Shown in pieces: positions 1 to 8,756 of a DNA stretch of 64,000 nt; within the stretch, counting starts at the first letter, position 1; every line of letters starts with the position of its first letter. The stretch lies in contig NZ_DASVSF010000076.1 of the NCBI RefSeq assembly GCF_036388275.1, positions 1 through 64,000 on the forward strand, given 5' to 3'. Below the pieces are notes generated by a model that had not been told where the DNA came from, ran no database searches, and saw nothing but the letters and a program-made list of their open reading frames with translations. The DNA comes from Longimicrobium sp. (GTDB lineage Bacteria; Gemmatimonadota; Gemmatimonadetes; Longimicrobiales; Longimicrobiaceae). A program made the translations under genes and the position numbers.

Positions 1-518
1 CGGTGCGTAGACGCCACACACTCCTACGTCGACGACGGGTTTGACGCGGCCTCAAACCTACGCTCCCACGGCATTTTTGCAGACTGCGCCTTGTATTTCG
101 GCCCTGACACCCCTATCAGAGATGTGGGTAATGGGTAGCCCGCTTGCGGGAGAGGGGCCGGGGGAGAGGGCAGCCGGGGAATGCGCCGGAGCAGTCGAAA
201 CGCCCCGCCCTCCGCACACCGCGAGGAGACCGAGGCCCCCGCTTTCGTGACCGCTGCCGCGCCCGGGCTTGTACGGATCCGCGGTTAGATCCTTCGGCGC
301 GCGAGGTATGGTGTACGGGATGGGACGGTGCGCCTGCGCCTCAGGATGACAGCTGGTGCGCGCTGGGACCCGAGCCACCCCACGTCTGAGGAAGCGCGCC
401 GGACTGGCTCCCTTCCCCCGCGCAGTTTGCGGGGGAAGGGCTGGGGATGGGGGGCGCCGCGGTATGCGCCACACCCGGCCTCATCCGGTACGTCGTTCTT
501 CCGCGCGGACGGTCCGCG
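1..518. repeat. Gene-free leading stretch with intergenic repeat modules
   Basis: I see no convincing gene here. The stretch holds GC-rich palindromic modules that recur through the window. One at about 135-175 is a reduced copy of the G-rich module. One at about 275-350 is an inverted copy of the module carrying the words GAAGGATCTA and TCATCCTGAGG, seen here as TAGATCCTTC and CCTCAGGATGA. One at about 400-465 is built around CGCAGTTTGCGG between pyrimidine- and purine-rich arms, and a near-identical copy lies at 13675-13755. All three reading frames on each strand give only arginine/proline-rich shadow peptides. Confidence 0.7.
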
Positions 519-1136
519 TCAGACCACCTGCTTGCCGTCCCTGAACACACGCACGCCCGCCTCGCCACCACCGTGAATCAACAGCCGTGCGCCACGTCCG
601 CCGTAGGCCCGCATCAGGTCGTGCATCAGCGGCTCTTCGCCGTGCCAGGGGTACCCGAACACCAGGTCGAAGTCCTCCAACGGGTGCCCCAGCGCCGGGT
701 ATCCCGAAGCGCCGTCCCCGATGGTGCCGATGCGCCCGTCCCCGCCCTTGGGCCGGTACTTGTAGCCCGACGGGATGAAGCTGCCCGCCACGAACTTCGC
801 GGACGAGCCGTAGCGCTCCGCCAGCCCGCGCGCCACGTCCACCAGCTCGCCGTCCAGCTCCAGCCCGTACGCCTCGAACCCCAGCAGGTCGGCCATGATG
901 GTGATGACGCCCGTGGCCGAGCCCCACTCCAGGAAGCGGAGCCCCGGCGCACGCAGCTCGATCAACGCGTCCAGCACCACCTCGTAGTCGGCCGGGACGA
1001 ACGGGTGCCACTCGTTCTGGCGCACCTCGGTATCGAAGCGGCGCCAGATTTCCCACCCCTCCTCACTCAGGGCAGAAATCCTGGCGCGCAGCTCCGCGTC
1101 CACGCCGGCCGGCCGGGGGGGTGCCCCAGCGCTCAC
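519..1136 (-). CDS. Class I SAM-dependent methyltransferase-like protein
   Basis: The 205-residue product has a Rossmann methyltransferase signature. The glycine-rich SAM loop FLEWGSATG is at residues 68-76, followed by the acidic strand GLELD near 91-95. The rest fits a small FkbM/class I-type methyltransferase, but no substrate-specific motif is visible and the substrate is unknown. The GTG start at 1134-1136 overlaps the TGA of the upstream small gene (GTGA), so the two are probably translationally coupled. A methyltransferase fold is likely; real methyltransferase activity is inferred. Confidence 0.7.
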   Translation of the reverse strand: MSAGAPPRPAGVDAELRARISALSEEGWEIWRRFDTEVRQNEWHPFVPADYEVVLDALIELRAPGLRFLEWGSATGVITIMADLLGFEAYGLELDGELVDVARGLAERYGSSAKFVAGSFIPSGYKYRPKGGDGRIGTIGDGASGYPALGHPLEDFDLVFGYPWHGEEPLMHDLMRAYGGRGARLLIHGGGEAGVRVFRDGKQVV

Positions 1137-1327
1137 GCGTCGTCCTCGTCGGACGGCTCGGTCTCGCCGCCGGGGCCCTCGGTGCCCTCGTCCATCACCC
1201 CGCCCAGCTCGTCGTCGTCGCCGCCCTCCTTGCGGGCGAGCTTCTTCGCGGCCTTTTCTTCTTTCTTCTTCTGCTTGTCGATTTCCTTCTGGCGCTTCTC
1301 GAAATTGTAGTTGGGACGCCTCGCCAT
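1133..1327 (-). CDS. Small highly charged hypothetical protein
   Basis: This 64-residue protein has a basic N-terminal half with the lysine run KQKKKEEKAAKKLARK and an acidic C-terminal half rich in D and E. It looks like a helical, partly disordered cytosolic protein, possibly nucleic-acid or protein binding. The ATG at 1325-1327 has a GGAG six bases upstream. Its stop overlaps the start of the methyltransferase gene by the GTGA arrangement, which supports it as the first gene of a two-gene operon. I recognise no family. Confidence 0.6.
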   Translation of the reverse strand: MARRPNYNFEKRQKEIDKQKKKEEKAAKKLARKEGGDDDELGGVMDEGTEGPGGETEPSDEDDA

Positions 1328-1582
1328 TTTTGCTCCGGTTCGTAGGTGCGTGCTCGCCGCTGCTGTCGCGCGATGGCTGAATCTAGCTCGCCGACGCGTC
1401 TGGCGCTCAGTTCCATCTCTCGTTCCTGCACCTTCCGGTCCCCGGATGCGCGCCTCCCCCGCTCGCCCTTCATCATTCCCTCATCCACCCCCGGCAACAG
1501 TGCGGTTCATGGCGGCGTCCAAACCCGCGACAGGAACTCGGAAGCGCGGCGTTCTTCCGCGAACAGACCCACCAGGAGCGGG

Positions 1583-2824
1583 ATGATGATCAGGATGAGG
1601 ACCACGGCGGCCCCGCTGCTGGCGGCGGCGCTGATGGCGGCCAGCGCGGCGGCGGCGCAGGGACGGGTGGTGCAGCTGCCGCGGCAGGACCGCGTGCTGT
1701 CGGGAACGGCGCCGCAGGTGTACGCCATCGGCGCGGCGGAGGGGGCGGAGCACGAGATCTTCGGCGAGATCGCGGGCGTGGCCTTCGACGCATCCGACAA
1801 CCTGTACGTGCTCGACCGCCCCAATGCGCGGGTGATGGTGTACGGGCCGAACGGCCGCTTCATCCGCCAGATCGGGCGCAAGGGCCAGGGCCCGGGCGAG
1901 CTGACCGTGCCCATGCAGCTGGCCATCACCGGCGACGGCACCGTGGTGGTGATGGACATGGCCCGCCCCGCGTACAGCCTGTTCCGGCCCGACGGAACGT
2001 TCATCCGCAACGTGGCCGTCGAGGGCCTGATGCCGGCGATGAACACCCCGATGGCCTGGCACCCGCGCGGCGGCGTGGTGAGCACCTTCCGCGCGGCTCC
2101 CACCGCCAATCCGCGGACCGGCACCCACACCCAGAACATCGTACCGCTGACCTTCTATCCGTTCGGCGGCGGCAACCCGGTGAGCCTGTACCAGATCCCG
2201 CAGCAGTGGACTACGCAGAGCTCCAGCAGCTCGCCCGGGCAAATGGTGATCCGCGTGTCGCCGCCGCCCACGTTCTCTCCCGCGGTGCTGTTCGGCGTGC
2301 TTCCGGGCGGGCAGATGGCGCTGAGCTTCACCTCGGGCTACACGGTGCGCATCCTGGACGCCAACGGCCAGACCGTGCGCTACCTGCAGCGGCCCATGCC
2401 CGTGCGCCGGACCACGGAGCGCGACCGCGAGCGTGCCCGGGCGGAGCGGCGCGAGATGGTGGAGAGCGGCCGGGGCAGGATCACCATCAACCGTGGCGGT
2501 GGCAGCGGTCCCCCGCCGCGCGCGCCGCGCCTCCCCGGCCTCGAGCAGCAGCTCGCCGAGATGCGCTTCGCCGACACCATTCCGGCGCTGAAGGGGCTGC
2601 GCGTGGCCCCGTCCGGCAAGCTGTGGGTGGAGCGCACACCGGCGTTCGGAGCGGAAGACGGCCCGGTGGACCTGCTGACGGCCGAGGGGCAGTACCTGGG
2701 CACCATCACCGGGCTGGGCCTGCCGGCGGCCATCAGCCGGGGTGGGCTGGTCGCCTTCACCGAGGTGGACGACCTGGGGGTGGACCGCGTCGTCGTACGC
2801 CGCCTGCCGCAGCCCTGGCGGTAA
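1583..2824 (+). CDS. Secreted six-bladed beta-propeller (NHL-like) protein
   Basis: The 413-residue product starts with an Ala-rich signal peptide (about residues 1-24, cleavage before AQG). Repeated propeller strands follow, of the type DNLYVLDRPNARVMVYGPNG, with the GRKGQGPGEL turn common in six-bladed propellers of Gemmatimonadota and Bacteroidota. I chose the ATG at 1583 because AGGAG lies at 1574-1578 and the signal peptide begins there, although the frame stays open further upstream. A basic, Pro/Gly-rich insert near residues 275-315 sits between blades. Likely periplasmic or extracellular; ligand unknown. A terminator hairpin follows. Confidence 0.8.
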   Translation: MMIRMRTTAAPLLAAALMAASAAAAQGRVVQLPRQDRVLSGTAPQVYAIGAAEGAEHEIFGEIAGVAFDASDNLYVLDRPNARVMVYGPNGRFIRQIGRKGQGPGELTVPMQLAITGDGTVVVMDMARPAYSLFRPDGTFIRNVAVEGLMPAMNTPMAWHPRGGVVSTFRAAPTANPRTGTHTQNIVPLTFYPFGGGNPVSLYQIPQQWTTQSSSSSPGQMVIRVSPPPTFSPAVLFGVLPGGQMALSFTSGYTVRILDANGQTVRYLQRPMPVRRTTERDRERARAERREMVESGRGRITINRGGGSGPPPRAPRLPGLEQQLAEMRFADTIPALKGLRVAPSGKLWVERTPAFGAEDGPVDLLTAEGQYLGTITGLGLPAAISRGGLVAFTEVDDLGVDRVVVRRLPQPWR

Positions 2825-2850
2825 GAACGCGGAAGGGCTGGAGATGCGGG

Positions 2851-2880
2851 ACGGGCGCGGAGCGGATCCGCGCCCGTTTT
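2851..2880 (+). terminator. Rho-independent terminator after the beta-propeller gene
   Basis: The arms ACGGGCGCGGA (2851-2861) and TCCGCGCCCGT (2867-2877) pair perfectly around a five-base loop and are followed by TTTT. The hairpin separates the propeller gene from the amidoligase cluster. Confidence 0.8.
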
Positions 2881-3014
2881 CGCGTCCAACGCCGCCGTTC
2901 CCCGCCCCTTCCGTCCGGCCCCGCGCGCCCCTACGTTGCCGCCGGTGCGCGGTTTGCGGGTGCAGCCGCGCCCCGTGCGACGACGAGTGGACCTGACCGG
3001 AGAAAGAGCCCCAC

Positions 3015-3734
3015 GTGAACCGCGAGTACCACCGCTGGCACAGCCCCTCGCTGGGGCGTGACATGGAGATGCTGGTCTTTGGCCATTCGGGCGCGCGCAT
3101 GGTGGTGTTTCCCACCTCGCAGGGGCGCTACTTCGAGTGGGAAGACCGCGGGATGACGAACGTGCTGGGCGACCACCTGCGCAACGGCTGGCTTCAGCTC
3201 TTCTGCGTCGACAGCGTAGACGCCGAAAGCTGGTACGCGCGCTGGAAGCATCCGCGCGACCGCGCCCAGCGGCAGTACGACTACGAGAACTACGTGGTGC
3301 GCGAGGTGGTTCCATTCTCGCGAAGCCGCAACGACAACCCGTTCCTGATGGCCACCGGCGCCAGCTTCGGCGCGTACCACGCGGTAACCATGGCGCTGCG
3401 GCACCCGCACCTGTTCAACCGGGTGATCGGGCTGAGCGGAATGTACGACATCCGCCAGTTCGCCGACGGCTACTACGACGACGCGATCAAGGGCAACAAC
3501 CCGTCGCACTTCGTCAGCGAGCTGCACGACCACGGGCACCTGGAGGCGCTGCGCCGGATGGACATCATCCTGGCCACGGGCGAGACGGACCAGTTCGTCG
3601 ACAACAACCGCCACCTCTCGCGCATCCTGTGGGAAAAAGGCGTGGGCAACGCGCTGCGGCTGTGGGACGGGTGGTCGCACGACTGGCCGTACTGGGAGCG
3701 GATGATCCGCACCTACATCAACGGAAGCGACTGA
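3015..3734 (+). CDS. Alpha/beta-hydrolase (esterase-like) of the amidoligase cluster
   Basis: The 239-residue product is an esterase-type alpha/beta-hydrolase. The nucleophile elbow GASFG is near residues 115-119, an acidic residue follows in the GETDQFVDN segment, and the catalytic His is in WSHDW near the C-terminus. No signal peptide is visible, so it is probably cytosolic. It is the first gene of a co-directional set with an ATP-grasp ligase, a circularly permuted ATP-grasp and a YbdK-type ligase. That context suggests it hydrolyses, or transfers an acyl group to or from, the product of those ligases; this role is inference. The neighbouring ligase starts 76 bases downstream. Confidence 0.75.
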   Translation: MNREYHRWHSPSLGRDMEMLVFGHSGARMVVFPTSQGRYFEWEDRGMTNVLGDHLRNGWLQLFCVDSVDAESWYARWKHPRDRAQRQYDYENYVVREVVPFSRSRNDNPFLMATGASFGAYHAVTMALRHPHLFNRVIGLSGMYDIRQFADGYYDDAIKGNNPSHFVSELHDHGHLEALRRMDIILATGETDQFVDNNRHLSRILWEKGVGNALRLWDGWSHDWPYWERMIRTYINGSD

Positions 3735-3809
3735 TCGGGAAGTGCGGGAGTGCGTCAGTGCGGGAGTGAACGCCGGGAACCGGCAATCAAACGAACCGGA
3801 GGAGCGGAG

Positions 3810-4934
3810 ATGGCGCTGAAAGTGGGGCTGATCGTGGGGCGGGAGTGGTCGTTTCCCCCGGCCTTCATCGAAGAGGTCAACCGGCGGAACGAGGGCGTCA
3901 CCGCCGAGTTCGTGCAGCTGGGCGCGCCGCGCATGGACGACCCCAGCGAGTACGCGGTGATCATCGACCGCATCTCGCACGAGGTGCCGTTCTACCGCAC
4001 CTACCTCAAGCAGGCCGTCATCCAGGGCTGCACCGTCGTCAACAACCCGTTCATGTGGACGGCCGACGACAAGTTCTTCGGCGCGGCGCTCGCCACCCGC
4101 CTGGGGATCGCGCATCCCAAGACCATCGTGCTCCCCAACAAGGAGTACATCCCCGGCATCGTTCACGACGAGTCGCTCCGCAACCTCAAGTACCCGCTGG
4201 ACTGGGAGGCCATCGTCGAGTACATCGGCCTGCCCTGCATTCTCAAGGACGCGCACGGCGGCGGATGGAAGGACGTGTACGTCTGCCGCACCATGCGCGA
4301 GCTGATCGACAACTACGACACGTCGGGCCTGCTGACGATGATCGTGCAGGAGTTCATCCACTGGGACCACTTCATCCGCTGCATCTGCCTGGGGCAGGAC
4401 GAAATCCTCCCCATCAAGTACGATCCGCGCGAGCGAAAGTACCACGTGGAGCACGCCCACATGGGCGAGGAGCTGGGCCGGCGCGTGGTGGACGATTCGC
4501 GCAAGCTGGTGCGGGCGCTGGGATACGACATGAACTCCATGGAGTGGGCGGTGCGCGACGGCGTTCCCTACGCCATCGACTTCATGAACCCCGCGCCCGA
4601 CATGGACATCTACTCGCTCACCCCGCACTACTTCGACTGGGTGGTCAAGCACATGGCCGACATGGCCATCGACCTGGCCAAGAACCCGCGGCCGCAGGTG
4701 CGCGAGCTCAAGTGGGAAGACCTGTTCGCCGGCTCGCGCCACTCGGCCGAGATGGTGGGCGGCGCGGCGGTCCTGGGCTCCGGCTCGCCTCCGCCGGTCG
4801 AGGCTCCGGCCGAGGCCCCGGCCGCGCAGCCCGTGGCGGGTTCCGGCTCCGTATCGACCTCCCGGTCCGCCGCCGACCCCGGTGACGCGCCGGACCGAAT
4901 CGTCCGCGCCGAGGCCGAAGAGGGGCACGCGTGA
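3810..4934 (+). CDS. ATP-grasp amide ligase
   Basis: The 374-residue product has ATP-grasp landmarks in order. The glycine-rich phosphate loop CILKDAHGGGWKD comes first, then the adenine-contact segment MIVQEF, then the metal-binding strand AIDFMNPAPD. ATP-grasp enzymes join a carboxylate to an amine or similar nucleophile through an acyl-phosphate. The ATG at 3810 is preceded by GGAGCGG and gives a natural N-terminus (MALKVGLIVGREWSF); the frame is open 60 bases upstream without a ribosome site. The last 50 residues are a low-complexity Pro/Ala/Gly/Ser tail. The stop overlaps the next gene's GTG start (GTGA at 4931-4934). Substrates cannot be read from the sequence. Confidence 0.85.
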   Translation: MALKVGLIVGREWSFPPAFIEEVNRRNEGVTAEFVQLGAPRMDDPSEYAVIIDRISHEVPFYRTYLKQAVIQGCTVVNNPFMWTADDKFFGAALATRLGIAHPKTIVLPNKEYIPGIVHDESLRNLKYPLDWEAIVEYIGLPCILKDAHGGGWKDVYVCRTMRELIDNYDTSGLLTMIVQEFIHWDHFIRCICLGQDEILPIKYDPRERKYHVEHAHMGEELGRRVVDDSRKLVRALGYDMNSMEWAVRDGVPYAIDFMNPAPDMDIYSLTPHYFDWVVKHMADMAIDLAKNPRPQVRELKWEDLFAGSRHSAEMVGGAAVLGSGSPPPVEAPAEAPAAQPVAGSGSVSTSRSAADPGDAPDRIVRAEAEEGHA

Positions 4935-6301
4935 ACGACGCCGCCACCGTTCGCCAGGCCATCGACACCTGGCACCGGCTGCTGGGCGACGAGGGGCTGG
5001 CGTCGGGGAGCGCGGAGCTGATGGAAGACGACCACCGGCGCCACGGGATGTACTTCGGCGACCGGCCGCTCTGCTCGACGCTGCGCCCGCGCATGCTGAC
5101 GCACGCCCAGTACGCCTGGATCCGGCGCCAGGTGGGCACGCTGATGAGCGCGTATCGCAAGATCCACGAGCGCGCGATGGCGGATGACGGCTTCCGCGCC
5201 CAGTTCCACCTGCTGGACTGGGAAGAAGAGATCGTGCACTTCGATCCCGGCTTCCGCTCGCCCTGCCCCACGTCGCGGCTGGACACCTTCTTCTCGGCCG
5301 AGGACGGCACGCTCAAGGTGACGGAGTACAACGCCGAGACGCCCGCCGGCCCGGCGTACGTGGACGTGCTGTCGGAAACGTTCCTGGCGCTGCCGGTGAC
5401 GGGCGAGTTCATGCGAACGCACGTGCTGCATCCGCTTCCCGCCAGGCACGGCGTGCTCCACGCGCTCCTGCAGTCGTTCCAGGAATGGTCGGGGCGCCGC
5501 GAGCTGCCCCGCATCGGCATCCTGGACTGGGCCGACGTGCCGACGGTCAGCGAATTCGTCTTCTTCCGCGACTACTTCCGCGCGCACGGCATCGAGGCCC
5601 AGATCGCGGATCCGCGCGAGTGCGAGTACCGCGACGGCAAGCTGATCGCCCCCGGCGGCTTCGAGATCACGCTCATCTACAAGCGCGTGCTGATCGACGA
5701 GCTGGTCATGCGGATAGGGATGGACAACCCCGTCGTGAAGGCGGTCAAGGACGGAGCCGTGTGCATGATCAACCCGTTCCGCTGCAAGGTGATCTACAAG
5801 AAGGCCGGCCTGGCCGTGCTGGGCGACGAGCGAAACGCGGAGATGTTCGATGCAGACGAGCGGGCAGTGATCGACGCGTGCATCCCGTGGACGCGCGTGG
5901 TGGAGGAGCGCCGCACCAGCCGGGGCGCGGAGCAGATCGACCTGCTGCCGTGGATGGCGCAGAACCGCGAGCGCCTGGTGCTGAAGCCCAACGACGACTA
6001 CGGCGGGCACGGCATCGTGCTGGGGTGGCTCGTGTCCGACGACGAGTGGACGGCCGCGGTGCAGACGGCGCTGACGCGTCCGCACGTGGTGCAGGAGCGG
6101 ATCATCCTGCCCACCGAGCCGTTCCCCAGCTGGGTGGACGGGCAGGTACAGGTGACGGACCGCATGCTCGACATCGCGCCGTACGTAACGATGACGGCGC
6201 ACGTGGACGGCGCCCTCACCCGCATCGCCACGGACCCGCTGCTGAACGTCACGGCCGGTGGCGGCTCGAGCGTGGCCACGATGCTGGTGGAGCCGCGGTA
6301 G
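4931..6301 (+). CDS. Circularly permuted ATP-grasp ligase
   Basis: The 456-residue product resembles the circularly permuted type 2 ATP-grasp / glutathionylspermidine-synthase-like superfamily. An N-terminal region carries the conserved VTEYNAETPAGPAY segment. The nucleotide-binding strand and loop LVLKPNDDYGGHG come late, near residues 350-363, which is the permuted order. The GTG start overlaps the previous stop by four bases, so expression is coupled to the first ATP-grasp. Pairing of two different ATP-grasp enzymes with a GCS2-type ligase suggests successive amide-bond-forming steps on one small molecule or peptide; the order and substrates are unknown. Confidence 0.85.
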   Translation: MNDAATVRQAIDTWHRLLGDEGLASGSAELMEDDHRRHGMYFGDRPLCSTLRPRMLTHAQYAWIRRQVGTLMSAYRKIHERAMADDGFRAQFHLLDWEEEIVHFDPGFRSPCPTSRLDTFFSAEDGTLKVTEYNAETPAGPAYVDVLSETFLALPVTGEFMRTHVLHPLPARHGVLHALLQSFQEWSGRRELPRIGILDWADVPTVSEFVFFRDYFRAHGIEAQIADPRECEYRDGKLIAPGGFEITLIYKRVLIDELVMRIGMDNPVVKAVKDGAVCMINPFRCKVIYKKAGLAVLGDERNAEMFDADERAVIDACIPWTRVVEERRTSRGAEQIDLLPWMAQNRERLVLKPNDDYGGHGIVLGWLVSDDEWTAAVQTALTRPHVVQERIILPTEPFPSWVDGQVQVTDRMLDIAPYVTMTAHVDGALTRIATDPLLNVTAGGGSSVATMLVEPR

Positions 6302-6858
6302 GGGGCGCACCTCGGCTCCGCTGGGGCCCTCACCCGGCTCGCTTAGGCTCGCCACCCTCTCCCACAAACAGCGTGGGAGAGGGGATACACTTCAGGCCGA
6401 GGTGCGGCGACGAGCATGGAGGTACAGGCCCGGCCCTGCTGGGGCGACTAAAGTCGCGGCAACAACGGCCCAAAGTCCGCCTGCGCGGACTGCACACGCA
6501 GTCGAGTGCGCGGGGCCGGCCCAAGCGCGATTCAGGTCTCCCCCTCCCCTGCGCAGCGGGGGACGGGGGCCGGGGGGAGGGGGCTCCCGCGGAATGCGAG
6601 GCAGCCAGTCGAACCCGGACCGAAGTTCCCCCCTCTCCCGGCGCAGTTTGCCGGGGGAGGGGCTGGGGGAGGGGCCCGCCGCGGCAGCGCCCGGACCCGG
6701 TCGGCCCGCGACGAAGTTCCCCCCTCTCCCGCGCGGTTTGCGGAGGAGGGGCCGGGGGAGGGGGAACCGGCGCGATCCGTGCAGCCGGAGCACCAAACGA
6801 AGCGAGTGCCCAGGTAAACGCAGCATCGGCCCGCAACACCATCCCAGGGATTGTCCGC
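6302..6858. repeat. Repeat-filled gap between the permuted ATP-grasp and the carboxylate-amine ligase
   Basis: This 557-base gap has no gene. It holds a copy of the CCCACAAACAGCGTGGGAGA module at about 6315-6398. The module with AAGTCCGCCTGCGCGGACT is at about 6452-6515. The composite ending in GGTCTCCCCCTCCCCTGC is at about 6530-6600, with other copies at about 37414-37483 and, inverted, 41049-41121. Two more CGCAGTTTGC / CGCGGTTTGC palindromes flanked by CCCCTC and GAGGGG lie at about 6630-6680 and 6716-6765. The repeats interrupt an otherwise tight cluster. Confidence 0.7.
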
Positions 6859-7992
6859 ATGAAGGCTCCTTCGCTGACGCTCGGCATCGAAGAAGAGTAC
6901 CAGATCATCGACCCCGAAACCCGGGAGCTACGGTCGTACATCACCGAGCTGCTGGAAGACGACCACATGATCCTGGGCGAGATCAAGCCCGAACTCCACC
7001 AGTCCATCGTGGAAGTGGGCACCACCGTCTGCCGCACGCCGCAGGAGGTGCGCGCCGAGCTGCGGCGGCTGCGCGGAATGGTGATGGGGCTGGCCGCGCG
7101 AAAGAACCTCAAGGTCGTCGCGGCGGGCACGCACCCCTTCAGCAGCTGGATGACGCAGGAGATCACGCCGCTGGAGCGCTACATCGGCGTCAAGCAGGAC
7201 ATGCAGGACCTGGCGCAGCAGCTCCTGATCTTTGGCACCCACGTGCACGTGGGCATCGAAGACCCGGAATTCCTGATCGACGCGATGAACGTGTCGCGCT
7301 ACTTCCTGCCCCACATCCTGTGCCTGTCCAGCAGCTCGCCCTTCTGGATGGGCCGCAACACGGGGCTCAAGAGCTACCGCAGCGTGGTGTTCCGCAACTT
7401 CCCGCGGACGGGCGTGCCCCGCATCATGCGCAGTTGGGGAGACTTTGCCGAGCTGCAGGAAACGCTCGTCTCCACGCGGTGCATTCCCGACGGCAGTAAG
7501 CTCTACTGGGACCTGCGCCCTCACCACGCGTATCCCACGCTGGAGTTCCGCTTCCTGGACGTGTGCACGCGCGTGGACGAGGCCGTGTGCGTGGGCGCCA
7601 TCCTGCAGGCCATCATCGCCAAGCTGTGGAAGCTGCGGCGCGACAACATGACGTTCCGCTTGTACCCGTCGGACCTGATCGAAGAGAACAAGTGGCGCTC
7701 GGTGCGGTACGGGCTGGACGGCAACCTGATCGACTTCGGCAAGCAGAAGGAGAGCCCCGCCCGCCACCTGATCCGCGAGATGCTGGAGTGGTTCGTGGAC
7801 GACGTGGTGGACGACCTGGGGAGCCGCGCCGAGGTGTCGTACGCCTTCCGCATCATGGACGAGGGCTCCAGCGCCGACCGCCAGGTGAAGGTCTTCGAGC
7901 GCACGGGCGACCTGAAGGACGTGGTGGACCACCTGATCGCCGAGACCGAAGAGGGCGTGTTCGAGCAGCAGCCGGCGATGGCGGGGACGTGA
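6859..7992 (+). CDS. YbdK-family carboxylate-amine ligase (GCS2 fold)
   Basis: The 377-residue product matches the GCS2/YbdK family, which shares the glutamine-synthetase-like fold of glutamate-cysteine ligases. The N-terminal LGIEEEYQIIDPETREL carries the metal-binding glutamates, HVHVGI is the classic family motif, and LRPHHAYPTLEFRF follows. Length is typical. Family members form ATP-dependent amide bonds between a carboxylate and an amine; E. coli YbdK shows weak gamma-glutamyl-cysteine ligase activity. The ATG at 6859 matches the family N-terminus (MKAPSLTLGIEEE). It lies 557 bases after the ATP-grasp pair, separated only by repeats, in the same direction, so it probably belongs to the same pathway. 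Confidence 0.9.
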   Translation: MKAPSLTLGIEEEYQIIDPETRELRSYITELLEDDHMILGEIKPELHQSIVEVGTTVCRTPQEVRAELRRLRGMVMGLAARKNLKVVAAGTHPFSSWMTQEITPLERYIGVKQDMQDLAQQLLIFGTHVHVGIEDPEFLIDAMNVSRYFLPHILCLSSSSPFWMGRNTGLKSYRSVVFRNFPRTGVPRIMRSWGDFAELQETLVSTRCIPDGSKLYWDLRPHHAYPTLEFRFLDVCTRVDEAVCVGAILQAIIAKLWKLRRDNMTFRLYPSDLIEENKWRSVRYGLDGNLIDFGKQKESPARHLIREMLEWFVDDVVDDLGSRAEVSYAFRIMDEGSSADRQVKVFERTGDLKDVVDHLIAETEEGVFEQQPAMAGT

Positions 7993-8014
7993 GTGCGTGC
8001 GTGAGTGCGTGAGT

Positions 8015-8047
8015 GCGGCCCTCTCCGGTATCGGGGAGGGCCGCTTT
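8015..8047 (+). terminator. Terminator hairpin after the carboxylate-amine ligase
   Basis: The arms GCGGCCCTCTCC (8015-8026) and GGGGAGGGCCGC (8033-8044) pair and are followed by TTT. It lies between this gene and the convergent gene ending at 8073. A short GAGTGCGT run precedes it. Confidence 0.7.
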
Positions 8048-8072
8048 CGTCGAGCGTGATGCGGCAGCCTCG

Positions 8073-8756
8073 CTACCCGCCTGAGCCGGCAAACACGAAG
8101 ATGATCACGGCGAGTACCAGTGGCGCCGCCGACGCCACCAGCATCGGCTTGGTGCCCAGCCGCACGCCGCCGTAGTACGCGATGGCGGGACCCTCGCCCT
8201 TCTCACTGAACAGCACGTCGGCGCGCACACCGGCCGAGGCCCAGTCCACAAGGCCGATGGAAGCGTCGGCGGTCAGCCCCACCGCGGGCACGTGGTAGTT
8301 GCCGTCGCGGTCGGTGTAGGCGACGCTGCGGCCCGCCCCCATGATGCCCGCGCCCAGGTCGATCGCCGTGGTGCGATCGTGCCAGCGGCGGTAGCGCCCT
8401 TTGAGCGCAACGCGATAGCCGTTGGCGTCACCTCCCAGCATGAACGTGCCTCCGACTGCCTTGTCGCTCGCCACGTTCACCATGGCCCCCGCCTCCCACG
8501 CTACGTACCCGGTAAGCTCCAGGCTCTGCCTGCGCACGCCCACATGATCCAGCCTCTGGAAGCGGGATCCCGCCACGGCCATGTAGGCGTTCCCTTCCAG
8601 GACGAGGAAAACCCGGCATTCGGCGGCTGGGCGGCCCGTGCGGCAGAAGCGTTGGGGCGCCGCCTCGTCGTCCTGCGCCGGCGCCTCCGTCGCGAAAAGC
8701 GCGGCGCACGCCAGCGCGGCCGCCAGCGGCCAGCGCAGTCCAAAACGGATTCGCAT
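8073..8756 (-). CDS. Exported hypothetical protein with C-terminal membrane segment
   Basis: The 227-residue product begins MRIRFGLRWPLAAALACAALF, a clear signal peptide with likely cleavage at APA-QDD. The ATG at 8754-8756 is chosen because AAGGA lies upstream; the frame runs 27 bases further. The mature part is rich in Gly and aromatic strands (GYVAWEAGAMVNVA, YYGGVRLGT) like small outer-membrane barrels, and ends in a hydrophobic stretch (MLVASAAPLVLAVIIFVF). Two Cys near the N-terminus of the mature part may form a disulphide. I do not recognise the family. Confidence 0.65.
   Translation of the reverse strand: MRIRFGLRWPLAAALACAALFATEAPAQDDEAAPQRFCRTGRPAAECRVFLVLEGNAYMAVAGSRFQRLDHVGVRRQSLELTGYVAWEAGAMVNVASDKAVGGTFMLGGDANGYRVALKGRYRRWHDRTTAIDLGAGIMGAGRSVAYTDRDGNYHVPAVGLTADASIGLVDWASAGVRADVLFSEKGEGPAIAYYGGVRLGTKPMLVASAAPLVLAVIIFVFAGSGG

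Noticed and set aside
1346..1582. An N-terminal extension of the beta-propeller gene
   Set aside because: The ATG at 1583 has an AGGAG site and begins a signal peptide; the upstream part is Arg/Ser/Pro-rich with no leader function.
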